Source: Brevirhabdus sp. (lineage in GTDB: Bacteria > Pseudomonadota > Alphaproteobacteria > Rhodobacterales > Rhodobacteraceae). Taken from it: DNA of 64,000 bases. A program made the position numbers and the translations under genes. Position 1 is the first letter of the stretch; each line of letters begins with the position of its first letter. Below the pieces are notes generated by a model. The model had not been told where the DNA came from, made no database searches, and was given only the letters and a program-made list of their open reading frames with translations. The DNA lies in NCBI GenBank assembly GCA_024637315.1, contig JAGXFH010000038.1:40122-104121 (forward strand). Direction: 5' to 3'. Positions 8,758 to 17,352 of this stretch are shown here, one piece after another.

Positions 8758-9122
8758 CGCCCCCTTTTCGGCCGCGAGGCCAGGTCGACGCCGAAATGCT
8801 CCATCTGGCGCAAGAACCCGTAATGCGCGGCAGTGCCCAGCGGCACGGCGAAGGGCGGCACACCTTCACTGACGGCGATCTGCACATCGCCCAGGGCCAT
8901 CGCGGCCGACATCGCCGTTCCGGCGTCGAAACTGACCCAGTTGACCTTGACGCCCATCTCTTCGTCATAGGTGCCGTTGACCTTGGCGTACTGGAACGGC
9001 ATCGGCCATTCCAGGAAGTAGGCCACGGTGATTTCTTCCAGGTGGCCCGCCGCGTTCGCCGAACCCGCCCCCAGAGCCGCAATCCCGGCAACCGCGCCAA
9101 TCAGTTTGGTCGTGAGTTTCAA
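8751..9122 (-). pseudogene. Taurine-binding periplasmic protein TauA, internally deleted and truncated
   Basis: From a TTG at 9120-9122 (preceded by AGGAG) the frame gives a signal peptide ending SANAAG, then 'EEITVAYFLEWPMPFQYAKV' and 'VQIAVSEGVPPFAV', typical of taurine-binding TauA. It then jumps directly to 'PLGTAAHYGFLRQMEHFGVDLAS', which in intact proteins lies some tens of residues further on, and ends out of frame. Intact TauA is about 330 residues; fewer than 125 remain. The remnant is divergent from tpa across the TauR-site region. Taurine import must use another transporter. Confidence 0.8.
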
Positions 9123-9289
9123 GTTTTTCTCCTGTGTTGGTTGGTCAATCGTCAGCGGTTTCCCCGGATGCAACCTGTTCGTCGATGTGGTCTCGTGCGA
9201 CACTGCCGCACGGCAACGTTCAGGATCGTTGCCGAAATCCGCCGAAGCTTGGGGGTCGCGGGACCGCGCTTACAACGAAGCCGAGCGAC

Positions 9290-9322
9290 TGGACCTATCG
9301 TAAGGCGCTTACTGGCCCTATA
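9290..9322 (+). promoter_or_regulatory. Paired TauR operator upstream of tpa
   Basis: Direct repeats CTGGACCTAT (9290-9299) and CTGGCCCTAT (9313-9322) lie 23 bases apart start to start, 101 bases before the tpa ATG. The same pair with the same spacing precedes xsc. The repeats resemble the CTGGACYTAA-type sites reported for R. capsulatus TauR, as I remember them. The site also faces the dead tauA gene. Confidence 0.75.
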
Positions 9323-9422
9323 TGTGGCCTTACGACTACGGCAGATTTCACACCTAGGTACATGTCGGGCCATCATGCCCTCTGTCACGCTGCCCGACGA
9401 CCCTGAACATAAGGATCCGCCC

Positions 9423-10802
9423 ATGAATATCGGTGTTCAAACCAACGACCTGACCGAGGTCATCGAATCGGACCGCGCCCATCTCTGGCACCACCTGATG
9501 CAGCACAAGCCACTCGAAACCACCGACCCGCGCGTGATCGTCCAAGGCAAGGGCATGCGCGTCTGGGACGCAACCGGCAAGGAACATCTCGACGCCGTCT
9601 CGGGTGCGGTCTGGACCGTCAATGTCGGCTACGGCCGCGAAAGCATTGCCAGGGCGGTCTATGACCAACTGGTTCAGATGAACTATTTCGCGCAATCGGC
9701 GGGCTCGATCCCCGGCTCCAACTTCGCCAGGAAACTGATCTCGAAAATGCCGGGCCTGTCGCGCGTCTACTACGCCAATTCGGGCTCCGAGGCGAACGAG
9801 AAGGTGTTCAAGATGGTCCGGCAGATCGGCCATCGCCACCACGGCGGCAAGAAGACCAGGATCCTCTACCGCGAGCGCGACTACCACGGCACCACGATCA
9901 CCTGCCTCTCGGCGGGCGGTCAGCCGGAGCGCAACGCGATGTATGGCCCCTTCACGCCAGGCTTCATCGAGGTGCCGCATTGCCTCGAATACCGCAAGCA
10001 ATGGGATGTCGAGGATTACGGCCGCCGCGCCGCGGATGCGATCGAAGAGGTGATCCTGCGCGAAGGCCCGGACGAAATCGGCCTTCTGTGCCTCGAACCC
10101 GTCACCGCCGGCGGCGGCGTCATCACCCCGCCCGAAGGCTACTGGGACCGGGTACAGGAAATCTGCAAGAAATACGAGATCCTGCTGCATATCGACGAGG
10201 TTGTCTGCGGCGTCGGACGCACCGGCACGTGGTTCGGCTATCAGAACTACGGCGTCCAGCCCGACTTCGTGACCATGGCCAAGGGCGTCGCCTCGGGCTA
10301 CGCGGCGATTTCCTGCATGGTCACGACCGAAGCGGTGTTCGAGCAGTTCAAGGACGCACCCGAAGACAAGCTGTCGTACTTCCGCGATATCTCGACCTTC
10401 GGCGGCTGCGCCTCGGGTCCGGCGGCGGCGCTGGAAAACATGCGCATCATCGAGGATGAGGATCTGCTGACCAACACGCTGAAGATGGGCGACAGGATGA
10501 TGACCAACCTGCATGCCCTGATGGACAGGCACCGGGTCATCGGCGACGTGCGCGGCAAGGGCCTCTTTTGTGGCGCCGAACTTGTGGCGGACCGCACCAG
10601 CAAGGAACCGGCGGAAGAAAAGAAGGTGCAGGCGGTGGTCGCCGACTGCATGGCGCAAGGTGTCATCATCGGCGCGACCAACCGCTCGCTGCCGGGCCTG
10701 AACAACACGCTGTGCTTCTCGCCGGCGCTGATCGCCACGCCCGACGACATCGACCAGATCACCGATGCCGTCGACAAGGCGCTGACCCGGGTTTTCAGCT
10801 GA
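9423..10802 (+). CDS. tpa: Taurine--pyruvate aminotransferase
   Basis: A 459-residue class III PLP aminotransferase with Asp258 (HIDEV) and the Schiff-base Lys287 (TMAKGVASGY). It has the length and signature runs of Tpa (GAVWTVNVGYGRESIA, NYFAQSAGSIPGSNFA). The enzyme transfers the amino group of taurine to pyruvate, giving sulfoacetaldehyde and alanine, the first cytoplasmic step of taurine dissimilation. The ORF track merges it with upstream sequence; the ATG at 9423 follows AAGGA at good spacing. It is followed by tauR and xsc, and a TauR operator pair lies upstream, so taurine induction is expected. Confidence 0.95.
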   Translation: MNIGVQTNDLTEVIESDRAHLWHHLMQHKPLETTDPRVIVQGKGMRVWDATGKEHLDAVSGAVWTVNVGYGRESIARAVYDQLVQMNYFAQSAGSIPGSNFARKLISKMPGLSRVYYANSGSEANEKVFKMVRQIGHRHHGGKKTRILYRERDYHGTTITCLSAGGQPERNAMYGPFTPGFIEVPHCLEYRKQWDVEDYGRRAADAIEEVILREGPDEIGLLCLEPVTAGGGVITPPEGYWDRVQEICKKYEILLHIDEVVCGVGRTGTWFGYQNYGVQPDFVTMAKGVASGYAAISCMVTTEAVFEQFKDAPEDKLSYFRDISTFGGCASGPAAALENMRIIEDEDLLTNTLKMGDRMMTNLHALMDRHRVIGDVRGKGLFCGAELVADRTSKEPAEEKKVQAVVADCMAQGVIIGATNRSLPGLNNTLCFSPALIATPDDIDQITDAVDKALTRVFS

Positions 10803-10818
10803 AGAGGTTTCGCGCCGC

Positions 10819-10843
10819 GCGGGGATATTTGCAGACAAATGAT
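10819..10843 (-). repeat. Dispersed intergenic repeat, copy 2 (inverted)
   Basis: Read on the minus strand this is CATCATTTGTCTGCAAATAT followed by CCCCGCG, a close match to the copies at 4178 and 10953. It begins 17 bases after the tpa stop codon. With the copy at 10953 it forms a long inverted pair around about 110 bases of otherwise empty sequence. Confidence 0.7.
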
Positions 10844-10952
10844 GCAACGATCCGTTAGCCCGGATCCGTTCAATTCATCGGCACCGTGCAGGCGGGGACG
10901 TCAAAGACCGTAGCATGCGAAGACACCCCGTCGGATGCCGGCGGAGTGTATC

Positions 10953-10987
10953 CATCATTTGTCCCGAAATATCCCCGCCGGAGGCAG
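10953..10987 (+). repeat. Dispersed intergenic repeat, copy 3
   Basis: CATCATTTGTCCCGAAATAT followed by CCCCGCCGGAGGC, differing from copy 1 (4178) by one base over 33. It lies in the 267-base tpa-tauR spacer, 83 bases before tauR. The spacer also holds copy 2 in the opposite orientation and a possible TauR half-site. Confidence 0.7.
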
Positions 10988-11034
10988 GTCCGGCGAGACA
11001 AAGGACGTGACGCCGCAGGCGTCTCCAGATAGCT

Positions 11035-11066
11035 GTAGGTCCAGTTGAATGACCGGGTAAGGCCAA
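11035..11066 (-). promoter_or_regulatory. Possible TauR site at the tauR promoter (autoregulation)
   Basis: GTAGGTCCAG at 11035-11044 is the exact reverse complement of the CTGGACCTAC half-site found before xsc. A weaker partner, GTAAGGCCAA, lies at 11057-11066 (7 of 10 matches, 22-base spacing). The site ends just before the tauR ATG at 11070, where binding could repress its own transcription. Confidence 0.45.
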
Positions 11067-11069
11067 TTC

Positions 11070-12542
11070 ATGCAGATCGCCGAGACGAATTTCATCCTCG
11101 ATCCTGCTTTCGACGGCACATTGCAGCAGCAGATTCAGCGAATGGTCAGTGAGGGCATACTCTCGGGCCGGTTCCGCCCCGGCCAGCGCCTGCCCTCCAG
11201 CCGCGGCCTCGCGCGCCACCTCGCAATCAGCCGGATCACCGTGACGCTGGCCTATACCGAGCTTCTGTCCGGTGACTATCTGACGGCCAAGGGTCGCTCC
11301 GGCTACTACGTCTCGGAGACCGCGCCGCGGCCCTCCGACTTCCCCGTGACCCGAATCCCCCGCAGCGATACCGTCGACTGGGCGCGCGTGGTGGGCCAAC
11401 GCTATTCCGGCCAGCCCTCGATCAGCAAGCCGTCGGACTGGCGGCGTTACCCGTATCCGTTCATCTACGGCCAGGTCGATGCCACGCTGTTCGACCACCA
11501 GAACTGGCGCCAATGCGCATTGCAGGCGCTGGGACAACGGGACTTCGAAGCGCTTACCACCGACTATTTCGAACGCGACGATCCGCAACTCGTTGAATTC
11601 ATCGCCCGCCATATCCTGCCCCGCCGCGGGATCGACGCCCGACCCGAAGAGATACTGCTGACCCTGGGCGCCCAGAATGCGCTCTGGTTGTCGGCCCAGA
11701 TCCTGCTGACCCAGCGGCGGACTGCGGCGATGGAAAATCCCTGCTATCCGGGGCTGCGCGATATCCTGTCACAGACCCGCTGCAACCTGATCTCGGTCGA
11801 TGTCGATGACGATGGCCTGCCGACCGACCAGCTGCCGCCCGGTCTCGATGTCGTCTTCACCACGCCCAGCCACCACTGTCCGACCAATGCAACCATGCCT
11901 GTCGACCGCCGTCGCCGCCTGCTGGATCTGGCTGCCACGCAGGGTTTCCTGCTGGTCGAGGATGACTACGAATTCGAGATGTCGTTCCTGTCGCCGCCCT
12001 CTCCGGCGCTGAAATCGCTCGATAGGGACGGCCGGGTGATCTATATCGGCTCGTTCTCCAAATCGCTGTTCCCCGGTCTGCGGCTGGGCTACCTCGTCGG
12101 CTCAGAGCCGTTCATCCGCGAAGCCCGAGCGCTCCGCGCCACGGTCCTGCGCCACCCGCCCGGCCATATCCAGCGTACCGCTTCCTATTTCCTGTCTCTT
12201 GGGCATTACGACGCCCAGATCAACCGGATCGGACAGGCCTACAAGACACGGCGCGCGGTGATGGATCAGGCGTTCCGCGATCACGGACTGACCGCAGCCG
12301 GGCGCGACAGTTTCGGCGGCTCGAGTTTCTGGATGCGTGCGCCTACGGACGTGAACACGTCGCTGCTGGCGCTCGAACTGCGCGACAAGGGTGTTCTGAT
12401 CGAACCGGGGCGGATCTTTTTCGACCAACGCGACCCGCCCACGAACTTCTACCGTCTTGCCTATTCCTCGATCCCGGCGGCGAAAATTCCCGCCGGCATC
12501 GCGCTGATCGCCAGGGCGTTGGACCAAACTGGACCTACCTAG
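11070..12542 (+). CDS. tauR: TauR, MocR-type (GntR/aminotransferase-like) taurine regulator
   Basis: 490 residues: an N-terminal GntR winged helix-turn-helix (about 15-85, 'GRFRPGQRLPSSRGLARHL') joined by a linker to a fold-type I aminotransferase-like domain (about 130-485). The PLP-binding Lys lies in GSFSKSLFPGLRLGY. TauR binds PLP and probably taurine or a derived aldimine, and activates tpa and xsc. It sits between those two target genes, in the same direction, as in Rhodobacter. Paired operator sites precede tpa and overlap the end of tauR itself (xsc promoter), and a weaker site may allow autoregulation. Confidence 0.92.
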   Translation: MQIAETNFILDPAFDGTLQQQIQRMVSEGILSGRFRPGQRLPSSRGLARHLAISRITVTLAYTELLSGDYLTAKGRSGYYVSETAPRPSDFPVTRIPRSDTVDWARVVGQRYSGQPSISKPSDWRRYPYPFIYGQVDATLFDHQNWRQCALQALGQRDFEALTTDYFERDDPQLVEFIARHILPRRGIDARPEEILLTLGAQNALWLSAQILLTQRRTAAMENPCYPGLRDILSQTRCNLISVDVDDDGLPTDQLPPGLDVVFTTPSHHCPTNATMPVDRRRRLLDLAATQGFLLVEDDYEFEMSFLSPPSPALKSLDRDGRVIYIGSFSKSLFPGLRLGYLVGSEPFIREARALRATVLRHPPGHIQRTASYFLSLGHYDAQINRIGQAYKTRRAVMDQAFRDHGLTAAGRDSFGGSSFWMRAPTDVNTSLLALELRDKGVLIEPGRIFFDQRDPPTNFYRLAYSSIPAAKIPAGIALIARALDQTGPT

Positions 12543-12561
12543 TCAGCCGATCTGGCCCTAA
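12529..12561 (+). promoter_or_regulatory. Paired TauR operator upstream of xsc
   Basis: CTGGACCTAC (12529-12538) and CTGGCCCTAA (12552-12561) are direct repeats 23 bases apart, identical in spacing to the pair before tpa. They overlap the 3' end of tauR and lie 88 bases before the xsc ATG. The repeat order (GGACC first, GGCCC second) is conserved at both promoters. Confidence 0.75.
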
Positions 12562-12648
12562 CCCCTGCCCACCGCTAGAGCGTAGCTTGGCCGCGACACC
12601 ATTCTGACCGCCCATGCGGCGGCTGCGCCAATCACCGGGGAAACCGCC

Positions 12649-14427
12649 ATGAAGATGACCACCGAAGAAGCCTTCGTCAAAACCCTACAGATGCACGGGA
12701 TCGAACATGCGTTCGGGATCATCGGTTCTGCCTTCATGCCGATCTCGGATATTTTTCCCGATGCCGGCATCACCTTCTGGGACTGCGCCCATGAAGGCTC
12801 GGGCGGGATGATGGCCGACGGCTTCACCCGCGCCACAGGCAAGATGTGCATGATGATCGCCCAGAACGGCCCCGGCATCGCCAACTTCGTGACCGCCGTC
12901 AAGACCGCTTACTGGAACCACACGCCGCTTCTGCTGGTGACCCCTCAGGCGGCCAACAAGACCATCGGCCAAGGCGGCTTTCAGGAGGTCGAGCAGATGG
13001 CGATGTTCGAGGAAATGGTCGCCTACCAGGAAGAGGTCCGCGATCCCTCGCGCATTGCCGAGGTGCTGAACCGGGTGATCATGAACGCCCACCGCCTGTC
13101 TGCGCCGGCGCAGATCAACGTGCCGCGCGATTACTGGACGCAAGTCATCGACGTCGCCCTGCCCAAAGTCGTCGCCTTCGAACGCCCTGCCGGCGGCGAA
13201 GAGGCGATCGCTCGGGCCGCCAAGCTGCTGTCCGATGCTCGGTTCCCGGTGATCCTGAACGGCGCCGGCGTGGTCCTGGGGAGCGCGATTCCGGCTTCGA
13301 TGAAGCTGGCCGAACGGCTCGACGCGCCGGTCTGCTGCGGCTACCAGCACAACGACGCCTTCCCCGGCTCGCACCCGCTATTCGCCGGCCCACTCGGCTA
13401 TAACGGCTCGAAAGCGGGGATGGAGCTGATCTCGCAGGCCGATGTCGTCCTGTGCCTCGGCACCCGTCTCAATCCGTTTTCGACCCTGCCCGGATATGGT
13501 ATTGACTACTGGCCGAAGGACGCCGAGATCATCCAGGTCGATATCAACCCCGACCGGATCGGCCTGACCAAGACCGCGAGTGTCGCCATTGTCGGCGATG
13601 CGGGGAAGGTTGCGACCTCGATCCTCGACAAGCTTTCGGACAGCGCTGGCGATGCCGACCGCAAGGCCCGAAAGGACAAGATCGCGCAGACCAAATCGGC
13701 CTGGGCGCAGCAGCTCTCCTCGATGGATCACGAGGATGACGACCCCGGCACGACATGGAACGAGCGCGCCCGCAAGGACAAACCCGACTGGATGAGTCCC
13801 CGCATGGCTTGGCGTGCGATCCAGGCGGCGCTGCCGAAAGAGGCGATCATCAGCTCCGACATCGGCAACAACTGCGCCATCGGCAATGCCTACCCGACCT
13901 TCGAGGCGGGGCGTAAATACCTCGCTCCTGGACTCTTCGGCCCTTGCGGCTACGGCCTGCCCGCGGTGATCGGTGCAAAGATCGGCTGCCCCGACACGCC
14001 GGTCGTCGGCTTCTCCGGTGACGGCGCGTTCGGCATCGCGGTGACGGAACTGACCGCCATCGGCCGCGCCGATTGGCCCGCGATCACGCAAGTGGTGTTC
14101 CGCAATTACCAGTGGGGCGCGGAAAAGCGCAACTCGACCCTTTGGTACGATGACAACTTCATCGGTACCGAGCTTGATGAACAGGTCAGCTATGCCGGCA
14201 TCGCCAAGGCCTGCGGTCTGCAGGGCGTCGTTGCCCGCACGATGGAAGAACTGACCGAGGCCTTGCGCAAGGCCATCGATGACCAGATGACCCACGACAA
14301 GACGACACTGATCGAGGCGATGATCAACCAGGAACTGGGCGAGCCGTTCCGCCGCGACGCGATGAAGAAGCCGGTCGCCGTGGCGGGCATCGACAAGGCC
14401 GACATGCGCCCGCAGAAGGGCGCCTGA
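12649..14427 (+). CDS. xsc: Sulfoacetaldehyde acetyltransferase
   Basis: A 592-residue thiamine diphosphate enzyme of the acetolactate synthase superfamily. The catalytic Glu region is CAHEGSGGMMADGF and the ThDP/Mg motif begins GDGAFG and ends with the Asn in FRNYQWG. Length and the 'NGPGIANFVTAVKTAYWNHTP' run match Xsc rather than IlvB. It converts sulfoacetaldehyde plus phosphate to acetyl phosphate and sulfite in the cytoplasm. It is preceded by a TauR operator and followed within 3 bases by a TauE/SafE-type carrier and then ackA, so carbon and sulfite disposal are encoded in the same transcript. Confidence 0.96.
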   Translation: MKMTTEEAFVKTLQMHGIEHAFGIIGSAFMPISDIFPDAGITFWDCAHEGSGGMMADGFTRATGKMCMMIAQNGPGIANFVTAVKTAYWNHTPLLLVTPQAANKTIGQGGFQEVEQMAMFEEMVAYQEEVRDPSRIAEVLNRVIMNAHRLSAPAQINVPRDYWTQVIDVALPKVVAFERPAGGEEAIARAAKLLSDARFPVILNGAGVVLGSAIPASMKLAERLDAPVCCGYQHNDAFPGSHPLFAGPLGYNGSKAGMELISQADVVLCLGTRLNPFSTLPGYGIDYWPKDAEIIQVDINPDRIGLTKTASVAIVGDAGKVATSILDKLSDSAGDADRKARKDKIAQTKSAWAQQLSSMDHEDDDPGTTWNERARKDKPDWMSPRMAWRAIQAALPKEAIISSDIGNNCAIGNAYPTFEAGRKYLAPGLFGPCGYGLPAVIGAKIGCPDTPVVGFSGDGAFGIAVTELTAIGRADWPAITQVVFRNYQWGAEKRNSTLWYDDNFIGTELDEQVSYAGIAKACGLQGVVARTMEELTEALRKAIDDQMTHDKTTLIEAMINQELGEPFRRDAMKKPVAVAGIDKADMRPQKGA

Positions 14428-14430
14428 TGC

Positions 14431-15183
14431 ATGGCGCTGCCGTTCAGCCTTCCGGTCGGACTGGCAGCCATCATGGCGCTGGCGCTCTTCGCCGCCGCCT
14501 TCGTGCGCGGCTATACCGGCTTCGGCTTCTCGGCGATCTTCATCGCCTTCGCGGCCCTTTTCGTCAATCCGGTGCCGCTTATCCCGGTGGTCTTCATGTG
14601 TGAGATCGCGATGACCGCCTTCCAGGGCCGGGGCATCTGGCCGAATATAGACTGGCGCCGCGCGCTGACCCTACTGCTGGGCGCGGCGCTTGCCACGATC
14701 CCGTCGATCTACGTGATGGCGAACCTGTCGGAAAGCGCCGCCCGCCTCACGATCTCGGCGCTGATCCTGGCGCTCAGCCTGCTCTTGCTTTCGGGCTGGC
14801 AACTGAAACGCGCGATCGGCACGCGCGGCCATGTCGGAATCGGCATATTCTCGGGCATGGTCAACAGTGCTGGCGTCGGCGGCCTGCCGATTGCCGCCTT
14901 CATGGCCGCCCAGCCGATCCCGGCCGCCACCTTCCGCGCAACGCTGATCATCTACCTGACCGGCCTCGACCTGATGGCGATGCCGGTACTTTGGGCCAAC
15001 GGCCTGCTGACCGATGACACTTTTCTGGCCGCGGCTCTCGCTTTCCCGATCCTCGGCCTCGGCGTCTTGCTTGGCGGTCGCCGGTTTCTCGCCGCCTCGC
15101 CGCAACAATTCCGCCGCGTCGCAGTGACACTGCTGCTCGCCCTGTCGCTGATCGGCATTGCCCGGGCGGTGGTGGTCAGATGA
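14431..15183 (+). CDS. TauE/SafE (TSUP) family transporter, probable sulfite or sulfonate exporter
   Basis: A 250-residue, highly hydrophobic protein with about eight transmembrane helices in two repeats. Each half begins with a family-type Gly motif ('VRGYTGFGFSAIFIAF', then 'FSGMVNSAGVGGLPIAAF'). TSUP proteins move sulfite, sulfoacetate and related anions across the inner membrane. Position between xsc (3-base gap) and ackA (4-base ATGA overlap) argues for export of the sulfite freed by Xsc, as proposed for TauE-type proteins. The substrate is inferred from context only. Confidence 0.82.
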   Translation: MALPFSLPVGLAAIMALALFAAAFVRGYTGFGFSAIFIAFAALFVNPVPLIPVVFMCEIAMTAFQGRGIWPNIDWRRALTLLLGAALATIPSIYVMANLSESAARLTISALILALSLLLLSGWQLKRAIGTRGHVGIGIFSGMVNSAGVGGLPIAAFMAAQPIPAATFRATLIIYLTGLDLMAMPVLWANGLLTDDTFLAAALAFPILGLGVLLGGRRFLAASPQQFRRVAVTLLLALSLIGIARAVVVR

Positions 15184-16334
15184 CCGACGCGGGCGACATG
15201 CTGATCCTGAATGCGGGCTCCTCCTCGATCAAGTTCGCGGTGTTTGACCGGAACCTCGACCAGAGACTCATCGGCAGCGCCACCGAGATCGGCGGGGCCT
15301 CTCAACTGGACATTGACGGTGCGGTCACGTCCGAGCATTTCGCCACCCAAAGGGCCGCGCTTTCGGCAATCCTGAACGCCGTGGCAGGTCGCGGCATCAC
15401 CACTGCCAGCCTTGCCGCCGCCGCCCACCGTGTCGTTCATGGCGGCCAGAACCTGACAAAACCTGTCCGTATCACCCCCGAAGTGATCAAGGAAATCGCC
15501 AACTGCTCGCCGCTGGCCCCCTTGCACAACCCGCATAACCTCTCGGCGATCGAGGCGCTGGCAGCCATCGCCCCGGATCTGCCGCAATTCGCCAGCTTCG
15601 ACACCTCGTTCCACGCAACCAATCCCCGTGTTGCCACTCGCTATGCAATCCCGAAACTGATGGAGACCCGCGGCATCCGCCGATACGGCTTTCACGGACT
15701 CTCCTATGCCAGTCTCGTCGAACACCTTCCCGTTGTGTCCGGCGCGAAACTCCCCTCGCGTCTCTTGGCCTTCCACCTCGGCAACGGCGCCTCGATCTGC
15801 GCGATCCGGAACGGCGAGTCGATCGCCACCACAATGGGCTACTCGCCGCTCGACGGGTTGACGATGGGCACGCGCTCGGGCGGCATCGACGCCAACGCTG
15901 TGCTCCGGCTGGTCGAGGATCACGGCGTCGCGCGCACCAAGGCGATCCTGAACAACGAAAGCGGCCTTCTGGGGCTATCCGGCGGCACCTCGGACATGCG
16001 CAAGCTGATGCTGGACCACACCGCCGACAGCGATTTCGCGGTCGAGCATTTCGTCTACTGGACGATCCGCCACGCCGGTGGCCTTATCGCGGTGATGGAG
16101 GGGCTCGATGCCATCGCCTTCACCGGCGGCATCGGCGAAAACGCCCTTGGCGTGCGCGCCCGCATCCTGCGCGCCCTTGGATGGCTCGGTGTCGCGATGG
16201 ATCCGGACGCCAATCACCGCGGATCGGCGCGGCTGCATGCCGACAGCTCGCGGGTCGCGATCTGGGTGGTTCCGGCGCAGGAGGAACACATGATCGCCGC
16301 CGACGCGCTTCGACTGATCGAGGCCGAGAAATGA
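15180..16334 (+). CDS. ackA: Acetate kinase
   Basis: A 384-residue member of the acetokinase family: N-terminal ILNAGSSSIKFAVF, HRVVHGGQ, catalytic-region 'FDTSFHATNP', 'RRYGFHGLSY' and the nucleotide-binding 'FTGGIGENA'. It interconverts acetyl phosphate and acetate with ATP formation. Its ATG overlaps the TSUP gene stop, so it lies in the xsc operon and would harvest ATP from the acetyl phosphate released by Xsc. An internal ATG at residue 7 (MLILNAGSSS) is an alternative start giving the usual N-terminus. It converges with pta, the stops being one base apart. Confidence 0.95.
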   Translation: MTDAGDMLILNAGSSSIKFAVFDRNLDQRLIGSATEIGGASQLDIDGAVTSEHFATQRAALSAILNAVAGRGITTASLAAAAHRVVHGGQNLTKPVRITPEVIKEIANCSPLAPLHNPHNLSAIEALAAIAPDLPQFASFDTSFHATNPRVATRYAIPKLMETRGIRRYGFHGLSYASLVEHLPVVSGAKLPSRLLAFHLGNGASICAIRNGESIATTMGYSPLDGLTMGTRSGGIDANAVLRLVEDHGVARTKAILNNESGLLGLSGGTSDMRKLMLDHTADSDFAVEHFVYWTIRHAGGLIAVMEGLDAIAFTGGIGENALGVRARILRALGWLGVAMDPDANHRGSARLHADSSRVAIWVVPAQEEHMIAADALRLIEAEK

Positions 16335-16335
16335 T

Positions 16336-17184
16336 CTACCCCATCGCCAGCGTCACGGCCGTCGCCGCCACGATATCCTCGACGGTGGCCCCGCGGCTCA
16401 GATCGCAGACCGGTCGCCGGAAGCCTTGCAGAAACGGCCCCACCGCCTGCGCCCGGCCCAGTTCCTGCGCCAGCTTGTACGCGATGTTGCCGGCATCAAG
16501 CGAGGGAAAGACCAGCACGTTCGCCTGGCCGCCCGCGACCCCCTTTGCCGCCGCGATCGCCGCGTTCAGCGCGGCGTCCGCCTGCACCGGCCCGGCGAAT
16601 CCCGTCGCCTCCGCTGCCGCGCGGACCATCTCGACCGACGGCCCGGCGCCCGAAGCGCCAGTGGAGAACGACAACAGCGCCACTTCTGCCCGTCCCAGAA
16701 GCGCCGCGCCCGACCGCGCCGAGGCCCGCGCGATATCCGCCAGCCCGCCCGCATCCGGCGCCACGTTCAAGGCACAGTCGGCGAAGATCAGCTCGCGCCC
16801 GTCCGGGAACAGCATCAAAAAGAACGACGACGGCAGCGCGACCCCCTCGGCCAGTCCGATGCCGATCGACGCTGCCTCGATCACCCGCCGCGTTGGCGTG
16901 GCGACGCCCGCCACCATCGCATCGGCCAGCCCAGCCGTCACCATCGCCGCCGCCCGGTACAATGGCTTTTCCAGCATCCGCCGCGCCAGCGCCTCGCTGA
17001 CCGGCCGCACCGAGATCAGCGCCTCCACCAGCGCCTCAGAGACCTCGGCCAAAGGCACGACCTCGGCCAACCTCTCAGACCGCAACCGCGCCGCCGCCGC
17101 CGCAATCCGGGCGTCCTGCTCGGGCAGAACCACCCGGGCCCGGCGCGCCCGCGCCTCTTCATATGCTCTCAACACTGCCGACAT
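16336..17184 (-). CDS. pta: Phosphate acetyltransferase (short form)
   Basis: 282 residues of the phosphate acetyl/butyryltransferase family ('ARVVLPEQDARI', 'MVAGVATPTRRVIEAA', 'DCALNVAPDAGGLADIA', 'NVLVFPSLDAGNIAYKL'). It makes acetyl-CoA from acetyl phosphate, so carbon from taurine can enter the TCA cycle rather than leave as acetate. The ORF track extends it far upstream on the wrong context; I use the ATG at 17182-17184, preceded by GGGAGG. It is somewhat shorter than typical 316-330-residue forms. It is convergent with ackA and divergent from the citrate synthase-like gene. Confidence 0.9.
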   Translation of the reverse strand: MSAVLRAYEEARARRARVVLPEQDARIAAAAARLRSERLAEVVPLAEVSEALVEALISVRPVSEALARRMLEKPLYRAAAMVTAGLADAMVAGVATPTRRVIEAASIGIGLAEGVALPSSFFLMLFPDGRELIFADCALNVAPDAGGLADIARASARSGAALLGRAEVALLSFSTGASGAGPSVEMVRAAAEATGFAGPVQADAALNAAIAAAKGVAGGQANVLVFPSLDAGNIAYKLAQELGRAQAVGPFLQGFRRPVCDLSRGATVEDIVAATAVTLAMG

Positions 17185-17352
17185 TCCCGCCCTCCCGCTT
17201 TCCAGCAAAAGGCCGCGAGCCGCAGACCCAGTCAACCCCGCCTGCATCATTCGCACCGAAATGTCCGAAGGCCTCAATTGGCGCGCCCTGGGTTCAAGCA
17301 TCAATGGCGCGGGGCAGCGCCCCATTCGGACCAAAGCCGGAAGGACGCGCCG

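Noticed and set aside
16426-17352. N-terminal 309-residue extension of the citrate synthase-like ORF
   Set aside because: It lies antisense to pta and has Arg/Pro-rich shadow composition; ATG 17353 with AAGGA is the true start.
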